DNA of 64,000 bases, taken from the NCBI GenBank assembly GCA_014529385.2, contig CM043952.1:70997299-71061298 (forward strand), in the 5' to 3' direction. Shown here piece after piece: positions 44,440 through 57,120 of this stretch; the stretch's first letter is position 1; the number at the start of each line of letters is the position of its first letter. Source of the DNA: Adiantum capillus-veneris (lineage: Eukaryota; Streptophyta; Polypodiopsida; Polypodiales; Pteridaceae). The position numbers were made by a program, and so were the translations under genes. The notes under the pieces are model-generated. The model had not been told where the DNA came from, ran no database searches, and worked only from the letters and a program-made list of their open reading frames with translations.

Positions 44440-47400
44440 TATCCTTGAATGCCGATTGAGGATGAGCAAAAGCTCAACTTCTCCTTGTTGACTACCTTTG
44501 TGAACATGTTTGCAGGATTTTCACTTGTATGCAAGCTTTAGTTGTCCCTCTTCCAAAAGAGTGCGTATGAACTAATATCTCACCTCAATGTGCTTTGTCC
44601 TTGAATGAAAGGCTGAGTTCTTCGCAAGATGGATTTGGCTATCACTGTACAAGATACAATTGTCTTGTTTGAATCCAATCTCTTCTAAGAATCTATGAAG
44701 CCACAGAATTTCTTTTCTTGCCTCCGTCATTGCTACATACTCTGCTTCCGTGGTAGAAAGTGAAACCACTTTCTACAGCTTTGAAGCCCAGCTTACTGCT
44801 GTGCCTCCAACCGTGAACACATAGCCAGTAGTGCTCCTTCGAGTATCTTTGTCACATGCCATATCTGCATCACCATACCCTTCTAGAAAAATATCAGTTC
44901 CTCCAAAATACAAAGCATTTGTTGTTGTCCCTTTTAGATACCTAAGTATCCACTTCACAGCTTGCCAATGCTCTTTGCCTGGGTTGTCCATGAAACTGCT
45001 CACAACTCCCACTGCATGTGCAATGTATGGCCTTGTCCAGACCATAACATACATTAGAGAACCTACCGCTGCAACATATGGAACTTTAGACATATAGGCT
45101 ATCTCCTCTTGTGTCTTTGGACACATATCCTTTGTTAGTTTAAAGTGACCAGCCAAAGGTGTAGAAACTGGTTTTGCATTTTGCATTGCAAACCTTTCTA
45201 GTACCTTCTTGATGTAATCTTCTTGAGATAGCTTTATTGTCTTCTTCGTCTTGTCCCTTGACATTTTCATACCAAGTATCCTCTTTGCATCACCTAAATA
45301 TTTCATTGAAAAAGATTTAGACAGCTCCTCTTTTAGGTCTTTGATGTCCTGCATGTTAGCAATCAACATGTCATCAACATACAACATTAGGATGATGAAT
45401 TTTCCATCTCCCAAATTCTTTGTGTAGACGCACTAATCCGAGTTGCATCTTGTGAATCCATGATCCAACATCCATCGATCAAACTTCAAGTACCATTGTC
45501 TTGATGCTTGCTTTAAACCATACAAGCTCTTCTTTAATCTGCAAACCATTTTCTCCTTACCTTTTACTTCATACCCCTTTGGTTGAAGCATGTAGATTTC
45601 CTCCTCTAAGTCACCGTGAGGGAATGCTGTATTTACATCCATTTGCTCGAGATTTAGATCATGAGCAGCCACAAGGCTTAAGACAAGCCTAATTGAGTTC
45701 ATTTTTACAACATGAGAAAATATTTCATTGAAGTCAATACCTTTCTTTTGAGAAAAACCTTTTACCACAAGCATAGACTTGTACCTTTTCTTCCCACCTT
45801 CTTCTTCCTTCACCTTGTACACCCATTTGTTTTGAAGTGCCCGCTTACCTTTAGGCAACTCAACCAATTCCCATGTTTGGTTGCGATGTAGTGAGTCCAT
45901 CTCCACTTGCATGCTCTTCGTCCATTCTTCTTTGGATTCATGTTGCATAGCTTCTTCGTATGATTCTAGCTCTCCAGAATTTGAGATCAAGAGATGGTTG
46001 AAGGAAGGAACAAACCTTTCTGGAGGTCTACCTGCTCTTGTAGATCTTCGGGGAATAGGTTGAGGCTCCTCATTTGGTTGACGTTGTTGCACATTGTCAC
46101 CGTTTGCAGTCCTTGAGTCTTCACCGTCCTCAAGCTCCATGTACTCATCACCTGTTTCTTTTGTTTGATTTCTTTCCAAGTAATCTTTGTACATATTTTG
46201 TTCGTTAAAAATTACATCCCTACTCCTTAAGATTTTACCATCTTCAGGATTCCATAGGCGATACCCAAAGTCACCTTCTCCATAGCCAATGAAGAAACAC
46301 TTTTTGGACTTTGCATCTAGCTTTGATCTTAGGCTTCTATCTATGTGTATGAAAGCCTCACACCCAAACACTTTGAGAAATGCATAATTCACCGATTTAC
46401 CTGTCCATGCCTCTTCTGGAACTCCCCCATCCAATGCCGTTGAGGGTGACCGATTGATTAAGTACACAGATGTACTTACAGCTTCCACCCAAATCTCAAG
46501 TGATAGACTAGCATGTAGCCGCATGCTTCATGCTCGCTCCATGATTGTCCTGTTTATCCTTTCCAAAATCCCATTTTGTTGAGGTGTCCTTGGGGTTGTC
46601 CTTTGCCTCCGAATGCCATTGCTAGCACAAAAGCTTTCAAAAGCTTGGCTGCAATATTCACCTGCATTGTCGGATCTGAGGCATTTAACCTTGGTACCTG
46701 TTTCATTCTCCACAAAGGCTTTCCACCTTTGAAATATGGAAAATACATCGGATTTATTCTTCATGACATAAACCCATGTTTTCTAGTCGCATCGTCTATG
46801 AATGTTACATAGTACAATGAGCCACCAAGTGATGGTGTACTTGCAGGACCCCAAACATCATAATGAACCAACTCAAGTTTTTTATTTTTTCTTTCATTTC
46901 CTGATTTTTGAAATTTTACCCTCTTTTGTTTACCATAAACACAATCTTCACAGAACTGTAAGTCCACTTCTTTCAAACCTGATAGAAGCTTCTTTGTTTG
47001 AAGGATTTGCATTCCTTTGGCACTCATATGCCCAAGCCGGTAGTGCCACACCGCATTGTCAACTTCTGTAGTTGCTGCACAAGCTGAAGGTTGCGTGCTA
47101 ACAGTACACAAGTAAAGTGTACCGACCTTTTCTCCTTTGGCAACCACCAAAGATCCCTTAGAGATCTTCCACCGTTTGTTTCTGAATGCAATGTTGTGAC
47201 CTTCATCGTCTAATTGTCCTGTAGAGATTAAATTTTTGTGAAGAGAAGGAACCTGCCTAACATCTTTAAGCTTCCATTCATTTTCGTTAGCAGTTTTGAC
47301 AGAAACTGTACCTTTGCCGACAATCTCACAAGCTTCATCATCTGCCAAGTATACATACCCAAAATTACCTTTGGTGTAATCTTGGAAATGTTGCTTGTGT

Positions 47401-48314
47401 GGTGTCGCATGGAATGAAGCCCCGGAATCTACTATCCAGGAATTAGACACATTGTCTAATGAGAGAATTAGAGCATCTTGCTCCACTTTACCTGCCACAT
47501 TGGCCTCTGATGTTGGCTAGTTGTCTTGAGACTCTGACTCCTTCTTCTTCTTGGACCAGCAATCCTTCTTGACGTGGCCCTTCTTGCCGCAGTTCCAACA
47601 TTCAAGAACTGAATTTGTGCATGACTTGCTCCGCCTTGAGCGATCATGACCCTTTTGGTTTTTGAACCTCTCCTTAGGCCTTCCTCTTGTTTCTACTGAC
47701 AATGCAGCACTTGATGATTCCCCTGTGCTTCTCCTTCATATTTCCTCGCTTAGGAGAACACCCAGTACAACATCATCAAACTTAAGAGTATTTGTGCCAG
47801 AAATAGAATTACTTACAGCCATCACAAGGCTGTCCCAACTATCCGGTAGAGATGATAGTATAAGGAGAGCTCACACTTCGTCATCAAAATTGATTTTCAC
47901 CGATTGAAGTTGACTTATGTTTGTGTTAAAGTCATTTAGGTGTTCTACAACAACTGAACCATTCTCTGCCATCTTTAGATTGAACAAGCGCTTCATAAGA
48001 AATACCTTATTGGATGCCGATGGTTTCTCGTAGAAGTTGTCAAGTGACTTCATCAAGTCCTCCATGGTTTTCATCTCCGAAACATTGAAGGCCACCGTTG
48101 ATGCCAAGCTTAATCGGATTGTTCCTAGTGCCTTTCGATCAAGGACAATCCATCCTTCATCTGCCATCGTTGCGGGCTTCTTTGCAAGACCGCCTAGTGG
48201 CAAATAGAGGTCCTTCTGGTAGAGATAGTCTTCAATCTGCATCTTCCAATGTTGGTAGTTTTTGCCGTTGAACTTCTCAATCTTGAGCTTCCCTTCCTCC
48301 GCCATAACTCCCAC
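44440..48314 (-). pseudogene. copia-2 gag-pol polyprotein, multiple stops
   Basis: The start is MAEEGKLKIEKFNGKNYQHW (second Met of the frame opening at 48314). Domains in order: gag; knuckle CWNCGKKGHVKKDC (about 47560-47600, CX2CX4HX4C intact); protease SWIVDSGASFHATPH (DSG intact); pre-integrase AVWHYRLGHMSAKGM; integrase FIDDATR, LRSDNAGEY and PQQNGILERINR (triad intact); RT LMLYVDDMLIA; RNase H EGYGDADMACDKDTRRSTTG and LSTTEAEYVAM. Stops occur at 47871 (TGA), 47736 (TGA), 47517 (TAG), 46528 (TGA), 45433 (TAG), 44773 (TAG) and 44572 (TAG). All are where a CGA or CAG codon fits. One base is missing near 46780 and a second frame change lies near 44520. Catalytic residues are otherwise kept. 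Confidence 0.92.
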
Positions 48315-48378
48315 TCAATTCAAGGAATCCTTTCCTTGAGATAATTTAGCTATGAGCAAACCTTGCTCTGATACCAAT

Positions 48379-48462
48379 TGTTAGGAAATAAGACGTAGCT
48401 AAATAGATAATTGAGTAGATTACTTAATTGAGAGAGACAGATTTACATACACGAGATTATAG

Positions 48463-48535
<73 letters not shown>

Positions 48536-49155
48536 CACGATATACGTGGTTCACCCAATGTGGGCTACGTCCACGGGAAAGCAGCCACTCAATGGCTTTA
48601 GTACTTCAAAACAAGAAGTAGTTTACAAAGGGATTATACCATTTTGGAGCTCTCACCTTGCTTCACTCTCACCACCTCACACCCACCTTGTTGCATCAAC
48701 TTCACACTATGAAATGTGTGTAGAAATGGCCTCCTTTTATAGGCCAAAAGGGCTGCCCTCTCTTATGAGAGGCAGCCATGTGTAGCCGCCCTTGTGTAGA
48801 TAAGTCCAAATCGGACCCTTCAATCAAATCATGCGTGGCCGCCCTTGAGAAGACAAGTCCACTTTTGAATTTGGCCACCGGCCAACCGACCAGTTGTTTT
48901 TCGACCACTTTCCGGCCGCCGTCCGGCCATAATATTCCGGCAAAAGAGAATATTCTGGCGAAGGAAAAAAAAGTATCGGTGGCTTCCGCCCCCGAGGCCC
49001 CTAAAGTTGCCCCTGATTTTTGGCCACGTGAAATTTTTGGTTTTCGGCGAGTGATTTTCCTTTACGCACGATGGCTTCTGCTCATAATGGGGCCCTTACA
49101 AATGTACACTTTTACCACAGAAGATTACAAGGTAAATCAGGCTCCATACTTAACA
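48379..49155 (-). repeat. 5' LTR of copia-2
   Basis: 777 bp, TGTTAGG to CTTAACA. It contains a (GA)n run of about 33 units (48464-48531). Confidence 0.92.
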
Positions 49156-49256
49156 ACGTCCATGGTCTTTATTGTTTTCAAGCTCTTCTCTCACATGCTA
49201 AGTTGTAATAGGAGATCTTACACATTCCAGAACTAAGTCATCATTGTTTAAATGAT

Positions 49257-50797
49257 TGTCATAACATCTAATATCTAACCAACCCAAATAATTTGCTCAT
49301 ATTAAACTGATGATTTAATGTGGGAGAATAAACGGGAACAAGGGTTAGGATATAGACATGTGCTTATAGATCTATCTCAACACGAGGCCAATGGTAAAGG
49401 GACCCAAATGAGAGATGGTCCATCAAAGAGAAAGGTTAACCAATGGAGCATAAAGACCTTAGGGTTAGCTTCATTGAAGACCTCTAATAGTTTGTGTTAA
49501 AAGTACTTTGACCTTAGGTAAGCTAGGGCTATGCTTGAGGTAGGAACCTGGCCCAAGCTTAAGGTGCTTGACATGCCTGAGGACTGAGATGCTTGAAGTG
49601 CTTGATGATTGAGATGCTTGAGGTTCTTGTCATGCTTGAGATGCTAGGTCTGTCCTTGAGGTGAGAACCCAGCCGAAGCTTGAGGGTCTTAAGGGCCAAG
49701 CTTGTGGTGAGAACTAGGCCCAAGGTTGAGGGGCTTGAGGTGGCAAAAAAGTCAAAGCGAATTCCTACAAGGAGGGGGCAAGCCATGCAAGAAGGGGGGG
49801 TGGTTGCTTGATCACTCTCTTTCCCAAAGGGCACCCCTTGCCCAAGAGGCAAGTAGGACACATGTCAAGCCTCTAGCTAGGTTACCCTCATGGTGTATCT
49901 AAAGCCTATTAGCTGGCCTTCCAAGGGTCCAATGATAATTTGATGTATTTAATTAATTGTTTTAGAATTTATCAAGCCCTCTCTCTCAAAGGGGAAAGGG
50001 GTTCTTGTCCCAAGGCTACCTTGTTGCTTGGTATGACTCTTGCTTGTGATTGTCTAGGCCTGGAGGGGTCCAATGAGCTTCAAGCATGAGCTACAGGGGG
50101 GGTCAACCAAAGCAAGTAGGGGGCCTGCTTAGGGGGTATACTCTCCCCCCACACCCACACATACTCTCATTGTGTGAAGTGAAAAGTGCAAGAGCTCCCT
50201 CTCCTTCTCCAAGAAAGTAGAGAGGTTGAGAGCCTACACCAACACTTGGCTATGGAATGCAAATCCAACCAAGAGCGATGCTTCAATGCTTAAGCATGCC
50301 ATCTTCTCCATCTTCATTACTATGCTATTATGTATGCTAGCAAGAAGAGTGACAATAAGTGAGGAACTAATTCTTTCTCCTATGAAATGTTTCTTCTTCC
50401 TCTTCCCTACCCTCATTCCCTGCTAGCTCTCTCCACCTTCAAGGGTGTTTGAGGTCTTGGGACTGAGGCTTGGGATAGTTAATGCTTTCCACAAAGTTTA
50501 TGTTATGCTCGTGATGCTTGAAGCTTTCCATCTTCATTGCTTCACCTAGGTCACAAGGAACACAAAGATTGTATTGTAGCAAGTCTCTCTTGATGGGAGA
50601 AATCCTGGCTCCACATAAATTTGGTCCTCAACTATTGTCATGTTATCTAAATTGTCTCTCTTGCAAAATTATTGTTCATGGCAAGTTAACTAAATGCTAT
50701 GTTTATGTTGCTAACTTCAATTATGTTTACCCGCTATGCTCAAAAGTACTCTCTCTAATTTCCGCTACTCTCAAGTTAATAGGCCATTTTCATTACA
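49257..50797 (+). repeat. 5' LTR of chromovirus copy 3
   Basis: 1541 bp, TGTCATAACATC to CATTACA, matching 36461-37953. There is no AG microsatellite. The primer-binding site TGGTATCAGAGC follows at 50799-50810. Confidence 0.9.
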
Positions 50798-51211
50798 TTG
50801 GTATCAGAGCATTTGGTTTCTCTTTTCTTGCTTAAGAAGAGAGGTCCTTAAGTAGCCTATTAATGGTTTATTTTGTTAATTATATTAGGGTAAGTGGATT
50901 TGGGATCTATTATCGGTTTTGTTGAGCTCACTATGTGGGATATGGTGCACACCTCGGGAGCTTTGGACTTAATAATGGGGTATCTTTAGACTTGCCTATG
51001 GCTTTACCATTATTGAGCCATAAGAAGTCCGAAAGGAGCTAGCCCTCGGCAACTCTGCAATATTAGACCCACTTCACTACTCTCTATAATTAACCACTTC
51101 GAGCCGTGGGTGTCGATACTTAAGAGCCAATTTTCAAAGGCTAAGAGGAGTGGCAGCTAAGGTTTTGAATTGCCAAAGCATACGCTAAGTACGTACACAG
51201 ATTTTGTTAAC

Positions 51212-51380
51212 ATGGCTGACAATGACCAAGAGAGTAGAATGAACATTGGTAGCTTTGATTTTGCACATGAAGTTGCTAATGATGATGCTCCCATGCTTGT
51301 CAATTATCTTGTTACTAGGTTGCAGCAAGCTGTGGGCAGCCTTGCTTTGCAAGCCGAAGTTACTCAACAACTTCGTGCTT
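51212..51380 (+). pseudogene. chromovirus gag N-terminus (copy 3), split by insertion
   Basis: It begins MADNDQESRMNIGSFDFAHE and follows gag of copy 1 and body B to the codons for TQQLRA. At 51380 the sequence CTTCGTGCTT continues as TGTTAGC, the start of an LTR, while body B continues ATGGGATT. The predicted 5-bp target duplication is TGCTT; its second copy is outside the window. No stop occurs before the break. Confidence 0.88.
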
Positions 51381-52284
51381 TGTTAGCAGCAAGCTAACTT
51401 GGATAGCATTTTTTGGAGCTCTCATTGTAAAAACACTTATTATTTTGATAAAGCAGGAATATTGTAACTCCTATTTTTTGGATAAACCTTGCAATTGATG
51501 AGCCGGGGCTACAAGCTTCCAGATTATATCAACCTGTCATTATCCATCTTTAGTTAGAGCTCCCAGATTATTAGTTTTGACCACCAAAAACCTTGGCTAA
51601 GGTATAAAAGGTAATTTTTGTAAGTTAATTAAAAGTTTTTGGATAATGAAATACACAGTGTGAGCTAACGACACTCACTTCTCTCCTTCTCGCACTTCAT
51701 ACTCCCTCCCCGGTTGTCACATTGCAGTCGTGTTTGTTGCATTGTAATTGCAGGTAAGAGCTCTACGCATTGACATAAGCATTTCATGGTATTTTGTAGC
51801 TTTTGGCATCGCCAACCCGTGGCCTAATTTCATCATAAGTAGGAATTTACACTTCAAAATAAAAAACTAAGCATAGGTGGGGTTTGGGGCATCATTGCTA
51901 ATCATTTAGATGCATTCTGAGTCGTATCCACTGTTGTTAATAATCGTGGTTTTTGCACTTGACCTAAAGTAGGATTTGAGACCATAAGAATGTGTGCTTA
52001 GGTCTTAGAAATTTGTCCTAGAAGTTTTGTTACGTTTGGATGTCATTTGATGCTGTAAACGGATGTGATTTGTTTGCAGATGAGCGATTCGCTTTTGGTG
52101 ATTTCAGTCACTTGATTGTAGCTTGAGTTAGATACAAGTTGTTTGTTATTTTTTGAGAGATTGACAACCTCTTGTAGCCTCTAAGCACTAGTCGAGTCAA
52201 CTTCGTCCCATGGATTGACAATTTAACCGTGGTTCTCGCTAAATCTGCAATAAGATAGGAGTGAGATTAGACACTCATCCCACA
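51381..52284 (+). repeat. 5' LTR of a TGGCGCC-primed gypsy inserted in copy 3
   Basis: 904 bp, TGTTAGC to CCCACA. The start forms a hairpin (GTTAGC, loop AGCAA, GCTAAC). A TATAAAAGG box lies at 51603-51611. The primer-binding site TGGCGCCGCTGCCAGGGA is at 52287-52304. No second LTR is visible in the window, so the end was set from the primer site. Confidence 0.78.
51603..51611 (+). promoter_or_regulatory. TATA box in gypsy LTR
   Basis: TATAAAAGG is placed as in the LTR at 19417 and is the likely promoter of this element. Confidence 0.55.
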
Positions 52285-52286
52285 TT

Positions 52287-53012
52287 TGGCGCCGCTGCCA
52301 GGGATCGAAGATACCTAAACTAGGAAAAAACACGAGCGTCTTGTGAAGTTATCCTTTAACTTCCTCTAGGATCTCTTAGAGTCAAAAATTTCTTTTTAGA
52401 AACCGCATAGCTTAAGATTGTTGTCTTTTCCTGTGTAGAGGTAGCTTGGAGGTAAGTTGTACTTGCTGAGTGCCTTCAGGATTGTAGGATTGTAGAACTA
52501 GATTATGATTTTGAGAATGATTGATAGATGAGACAAGTCTTAAGATCAATGCTCAGAAAACCATAAAAAACAAGAAAACGAGTGTTTGTGAACACTTTCC
52601 ACAACCCCATTGCATGAGAACCTAGGAGTAGGGTAAGTAGGATCCGAGATGGATTTCAGAACATTGCTCTCTCTGAAAGAATCATTGTGAGTTGTTATTT
52701 GAAGTTGCAGAATTTTAGGTCTAGCACGAAAAGACTCCAAACCACTCAATCCGACTGGAGGGTATGCTTAGAAGTTGTATGAACCAATGGGTAAGCTCAA
52801 AGACACATTGAGGTAAAAATTTCAAGAGTTTACAAAAACTCAGATTACTTACCTTTGCTTGACATTTTAGGCCAAATTAAGTTTTGACTTGATTCATAGG
52901 CTTAAAATAGCTCCTAAAAAGATTGTCCATTGAAAAAGTGAAAAAAAGTGTTCATTTTGGGCATAAACTAAATAATCACTACTTTTAGCTCAAAATTGAC
53001 CAAGGTTGATAC
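52287..53012 (+). other. primer-binding site and leader of the TGGCGCC-primed gypsy
   Basis: The primer site at 52287-52304 is followed by about 700 bp of non-coding leader. It is cut at 53013 by a copia-type LTR. No palindromes of the kind seen at 20927-26273 are present. Confidence 0.65.
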
Positions 53013-53178
53013 TGTTGGGGTAGTAAAGCCCAATGTGCCGCGCCTAAGCGTTGGGCGGCCGGAGACTACCGAGAACTAACACTGACCATTCATTCTACAT
53101 AAAAGAATAAGGACTGATAACCCTAACACTATTGTGTTTGGAGTCCACCCAAACTTGTGTCTCCTCTCTTCTCCATTG

Positions 53179-53215
<37 letters not shown>

Positions 53216-53232
53216 CTCGCACGCGCTCTTCA
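53013..53232 (+). repeat. copia-type 5' LTR
   Basis: 220 bp, TGTTGGGG to CTCTTCA, followed after two bases by the primer-binding site TGGTATCAGAGCTCAGG (53235-53251). It contains a (CA)n run (about 53181-53212). No 3' LTR is seen before the Tat element begins at 54375. Confidence 0.78.
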
Positions 53233-53234
53233 AC

Positions 53235-54374
53235 TGGTATCAGAGCTCAGGAATTGGGAGCACCGTTGGAGCTCAGCAGGGAGGCAAGCGGAGAAGCAAC
53301 AAAAACTGCAACACGTTTTTGCAGATCTATTTTGGCCTACTAAAACGTCTTCATTTAAGCCAATTCTTCAATCGCTGGATCGGTTTTTTGTCCTCTTCAA
53401 CTTTGTAGAAGAAAGTTTTCTCAAAATCTTCACCAATTTTGAGATACGTCACTCAGATTGCCTGTAGGTCGTGAAGTAGAAGCTGCATATTCTTACAGAT
53501 CTATTTTGATCTATAAAAACAGCTTATTTCAAGTCCATTCCCTTTGGCCCCAACCGTTTTTGCGTGGTCTACAACTTTGCAGAAGGAAGTTTCTGCAAAT
53601 TTTGCACAGTTTGAGAGATATTCAGTTCAGACAGCAGGGTGGTTTACCCTCGTCAGTTCTTCTGTGTACACGTTTTCGTTCCAGACTCTTTCTGCAATGT
53701 CTGTCACATGTATATTTGATTTAAGGTCTTGAGGGTCTCTTATATTAGACAAACCGCCGCAGCGGTTACAAAAAAGGGTTTCTGTGGTTGATGTAAGATC
53801 TTATACGGTTTATGTATTGTGATGGAAATATGCAAAGCCTATTGTTGAGGGTCGTAGTAAGGTTTTATTGAGCTGGGGGATTCTCAAATGTGGAGATCCT
53901 TTCGGTGATACAGGTTTTGGAGTGAGCCCCCGACATCTGCATAATTTCAGCATCGACATAGGATGTATGTTTATGCGGTTAGTGCACTATTGGTGTGTAT
54001 CTGTTGACCCGCCATTGTTGGCATTGCTGTCATCTTTATGCGTATGCCTTTGACAGTGTTCAGTTGGTTAGAGACACTCTTCTAGAGTTGGAGACGTTGA
54101 CAGTGATAGTTCTTTGAGATTTTATCTTGCTGGTTTAGCCACTTTGATCCAGCATTTCAGTCATTGTACACATTTGTTTTGGGAGCTTACAATTTTGAGA
54201 GCTGGAGACGTTGACAATGACAGTCAAAGCAATGTTCTTGCTAGTTACGCTGCCAAAAAGTTGGGATACTTTTCTCATAACCATAAGTAACTCAGCACCT
54301 CCTGATGGTTAAACATGTGCTGATGTTGAGGGCAGTTTGCTTACTGAAGAGGTTAGCAGGAAGAATCTTGATAC
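53235..54374 (+). other. copia-type leader without coding capacity
   Basis: 1.1 kb after the primer site. A segment of about 175 bp beginning CAGATCTATTTTGG (near 53323) is repeated in diverged form near 53499. GGAGACGTTGACA recurs near 54093 and 54204. No gag motif was recognised. It is interrupted by the Tat LTR at 54375. Confidence 0.6.
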
Positions 54375-57046
54375 TGATAGCCATTTTTCGGCTCTCTGTA
54401 ATTGCCATAGTGAGTTATCTCACCCTATCAAATCACTCAAACACTGTGGTTACCCTCACCCTTTCACTGTATATAGGTGCGTGTGAGTTAGGGGACTTTT
54501 CTCATATCTCCTTATTGAAATAAAAAACCCTCAATTAGCTAGGCATTGGGCTAGTTGAGCCAAAAAAATAAAAAATATAAGTATATTATGGCCCATGCGT
54601 ATATAAATATTTCTTTGTATATAGGGCCTAAATAAAAGAATTTTTCATAATTATTTTGGTATTTATTTAAATATTTTTACCTAGGTGTGTGTTATTTATG
54701 CTCTGTACATTGCCTCACCATTACCACAATTTTTCTTACCATTTTTCATACTCTTTATTCCATATAGAAATATTTTCATGTAAGCTTCTCTTATATTTGA
54801 TGTAACTCCACCCCAAAAAAATCCAAAAAAACTAGTTTTATTTATGTGTATATTTTTTCACTATTGCGATTTTTCCCTTCCTACATCTATTTTGTTTTTT
54901 TTCTAAAAAATTAGAACACCAAAAATATTTATTTTTTTATGGTAGCCTCATAATGAGAGAGATTTCTTTTGACCCCTTTATATTTTTTCCACTTATATTA
55001 TTTATATTTGACATGTACATATTTTTTAGACCCCTCAATATTTGATTTTCTTAGTTGTACTATTCACTTATATCATGATCTCAACAATATCTTCAATTAT
55101 AGACCTACCAAATAAGGTCAAGGGTAGGTGGCATGCATACATGCACTATGGAGGGCTCACTCTTGGAGGTATTCAAAAGAATCATCCAAAGATGGACCCC
55201 ACAAGGACCTTGTGCAGTGGAAAAAATAGTCGGTTTTGCTGAATTTTTAAAGTTCACTTGCTCTCCGAATTTGAAAAGGTGATACAAACAAAAGTTGTAG
55301 CTCGTGGGCTGAACTTTTGCCTCAAATTTTTTCATATTTTTTTGAGCTACGAGCTATGAGCTATGATTTTATTAGTGGACCCCAGTTTTCCCATGCTATG
55401 CAGCCACACTCTCTCTTCCACTTTATCATTTTCCTCTTTCACACACACTTTTCCACTCATCATCCCCACCTCTCTCACCACTCCTCTCTGCACCCTACTC
55501 ACCTTCTCCTCAACCTTGAAGAATAAGAGAAACCATGGTGAACTCATACCTCCCACACACAATTCCATTCCAAAATTGACCACCTAGTCTCATTTTTCCT
55601 CCTCCAAATTACCCATATCTATCAAAAAAACCACAAAATTCAGCCTCTTCTCTTAAAAGACAGCATCATGGTGGTTGATTACTCAGCTTCAATTACCTTG
55701 TCTCTCAAGGAAGGTCAAGAGTGGAGAAAAAATGTACCGTCAAAGCTAGTGGACCGTCAACAAGCGTAAAAATTGGCCCTACTCAAGACACTTGGAGCAT
55801 CAACCTTGTAAGAAATCCACCTTTTCTTACCACTTAAGATTTTTTCTTCCTTATTTATATCCTACATGGATACTCCCATTGTAAATATCCAATTCCATTT
55901 GTAAATTAATACTAGCTCTACTAACACTAACCCACTATGAAAAGTCCTATCACCTCCATTTCTCTCCTCTCTCTTTTCCCACCAACTTCTTGATAATTCC
56001 AAGCAAAAGAAATTAGATAAATTGCTGAAAATCTAACCCAACCATGGTTAGAGGAGTAACCCTAGCCTTCAAAATTGCTATAAAAGGAGGGTGTAGCTAG
56101 CACAAAAAAGGGGGAAGAAGAAAGAGCACTATGCTATAGCTTGAGAAGCCAAGCTCAACCTCTTGAGAAGGAGCTCTTGAGTGGAATCTCATTGGCATTA
56201 GGCATATGTATGTGTTGTATTAGGGGTGATTAGCAAGGGAACTCTATGCCATTGTAAGAGAGAGTGATCATTAAATTGAGAGTAGGAAATCTATCATTTC
56301 TCCTACTAGAGTAAGCCCAACATTTGCTGAATCAAGGAGGGTGAATTTGGACTAAGCATGGATACCTTGTCTCCCTTCCAACGTGAAGTCATGGACAATA
56401 ATGATGTGTAACTGTCTTGGTGTTTTATTTAAGTTCTTGATAGCTTGTCTCCGGGTATTGTTATCAATTTAGCCATAAATCCCACATGCTGTAAGAGGGC
56501 GACAGGGTGGAGAGGACTCCCCTGGCCTTAAAACAGTGATTGGGGTGGCTTTTTTCTTGCGATGTGTTGTGGTGTAATTTGCTCAGGCTATGTTGAACAA
56601 ATACTAATCTCACTTTGATTGGTCATGACAGATTTGTAAGAAGGCATTAGTGCAACAAGCACCCCCTTTCCCCTTCTCTCTCTTTCTTACATATATATAT
56701 ATATATTTATGTTTGCTTGATCATTAACGATACACTTCAAAGCAGCCTGAGCACCATCTCTCTCTCTCTCTCTCTCTCTCTCGTGTTTTAGTGTGTGAGA
56801 GTGTTCCATTGGTGTTAGGGTTAGTGTAAATTCCTTGCTTGTTTGTGGGTTGCTCTAACGATTCTCCTCTTTTGCGTCCTAGTTCGCTGTTAAACTAGGT
56901 GGTGCCCCTTGTGTAGTTGGGATTTGGCTGTGGGTTTGTTGTTTTGGTTTGTGTTGTGTTGTGCCCTAGCCCCATTGAGCAGCACGGGAGCCTTGAAGGG
57001 TGTCTAGAGGTTTCTCTTCTTGTTGCCCGCCCCGGACCGCTTCGAA
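54375..57046 (+). repeat. 5' LTR of Tat-like element (3' boundary approximate)
   Basis: It starts TGATAGCC, and at least 54375-56670 is matched by the 3' LTR. A CTATAAAAGG box lies at 56078-56087, with its partner at 63411. The end is inferred from a possible primer site TTGGTGCCCCCACTGAGGAC at 57047-57066. A similar TGGTGCCCC at about 56901 makes this uncertain, and no CA end is adjacent. Short frames in the LTR are duplicated only because the LTR is. Confidence 0.75.
56078..56087 (+). promoter_or_regulatory. TATA box in Tat-like LTR
   Basis: CTATAAAAGG is conserved in both LTRs (also 63411-63420). Confidence 0.6.
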
Positions 57047-57120
57047 TTGGTGCCCCCACTGAGGACAGGCTTGTGTATGTTTTGTGAAGGCTCAACCTTT
57101 AGCATAATCAAGTAGCTTGC

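Larger units (their letters stand above)
43629..49155 (-). mobile_element. decayed Ty1/copia retrotransposon (copia-2)
   Basis: A 5.5-kb element with LTRs of 750 bp (43629-44378) and 777 bp (48379-49155). The primer-binding site TGGTATCAGAGC is on the minus strand at about 48364-48377. The polypurine tract AAGTGGGAGATTG lies at 44379-44394. The flanks are GCGTC (43624-43628) and ACGTC (49156-49160), a target duplication with one substitution. The pol order (integrase before RT) confirms copia. Confidence 0.93.
49257..51380 (+). mobile_element. chromovirus copy 3 (5' part, interrupted in gag)
   Basis: LTR, primer-binding site, leader (50811-51211) and the first 57 gag codons are present. The body breaks at 51380 where another LTR begins. 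The remainder would lie beyond the nested elements, outside the window. Confidence 0.88.

Noticed and set aside
49559..50426. Short ORFs inside the LTR of chromovirus copy 3
   Set aside because: They are not kept open in the other two LTR copies.
55317..55587. Short ORFs present twice (55317-55587 and 62650-62920) as conserved genes
   Set aside because: They are inside the two LTRs of one element, so duplication explains their conservation.
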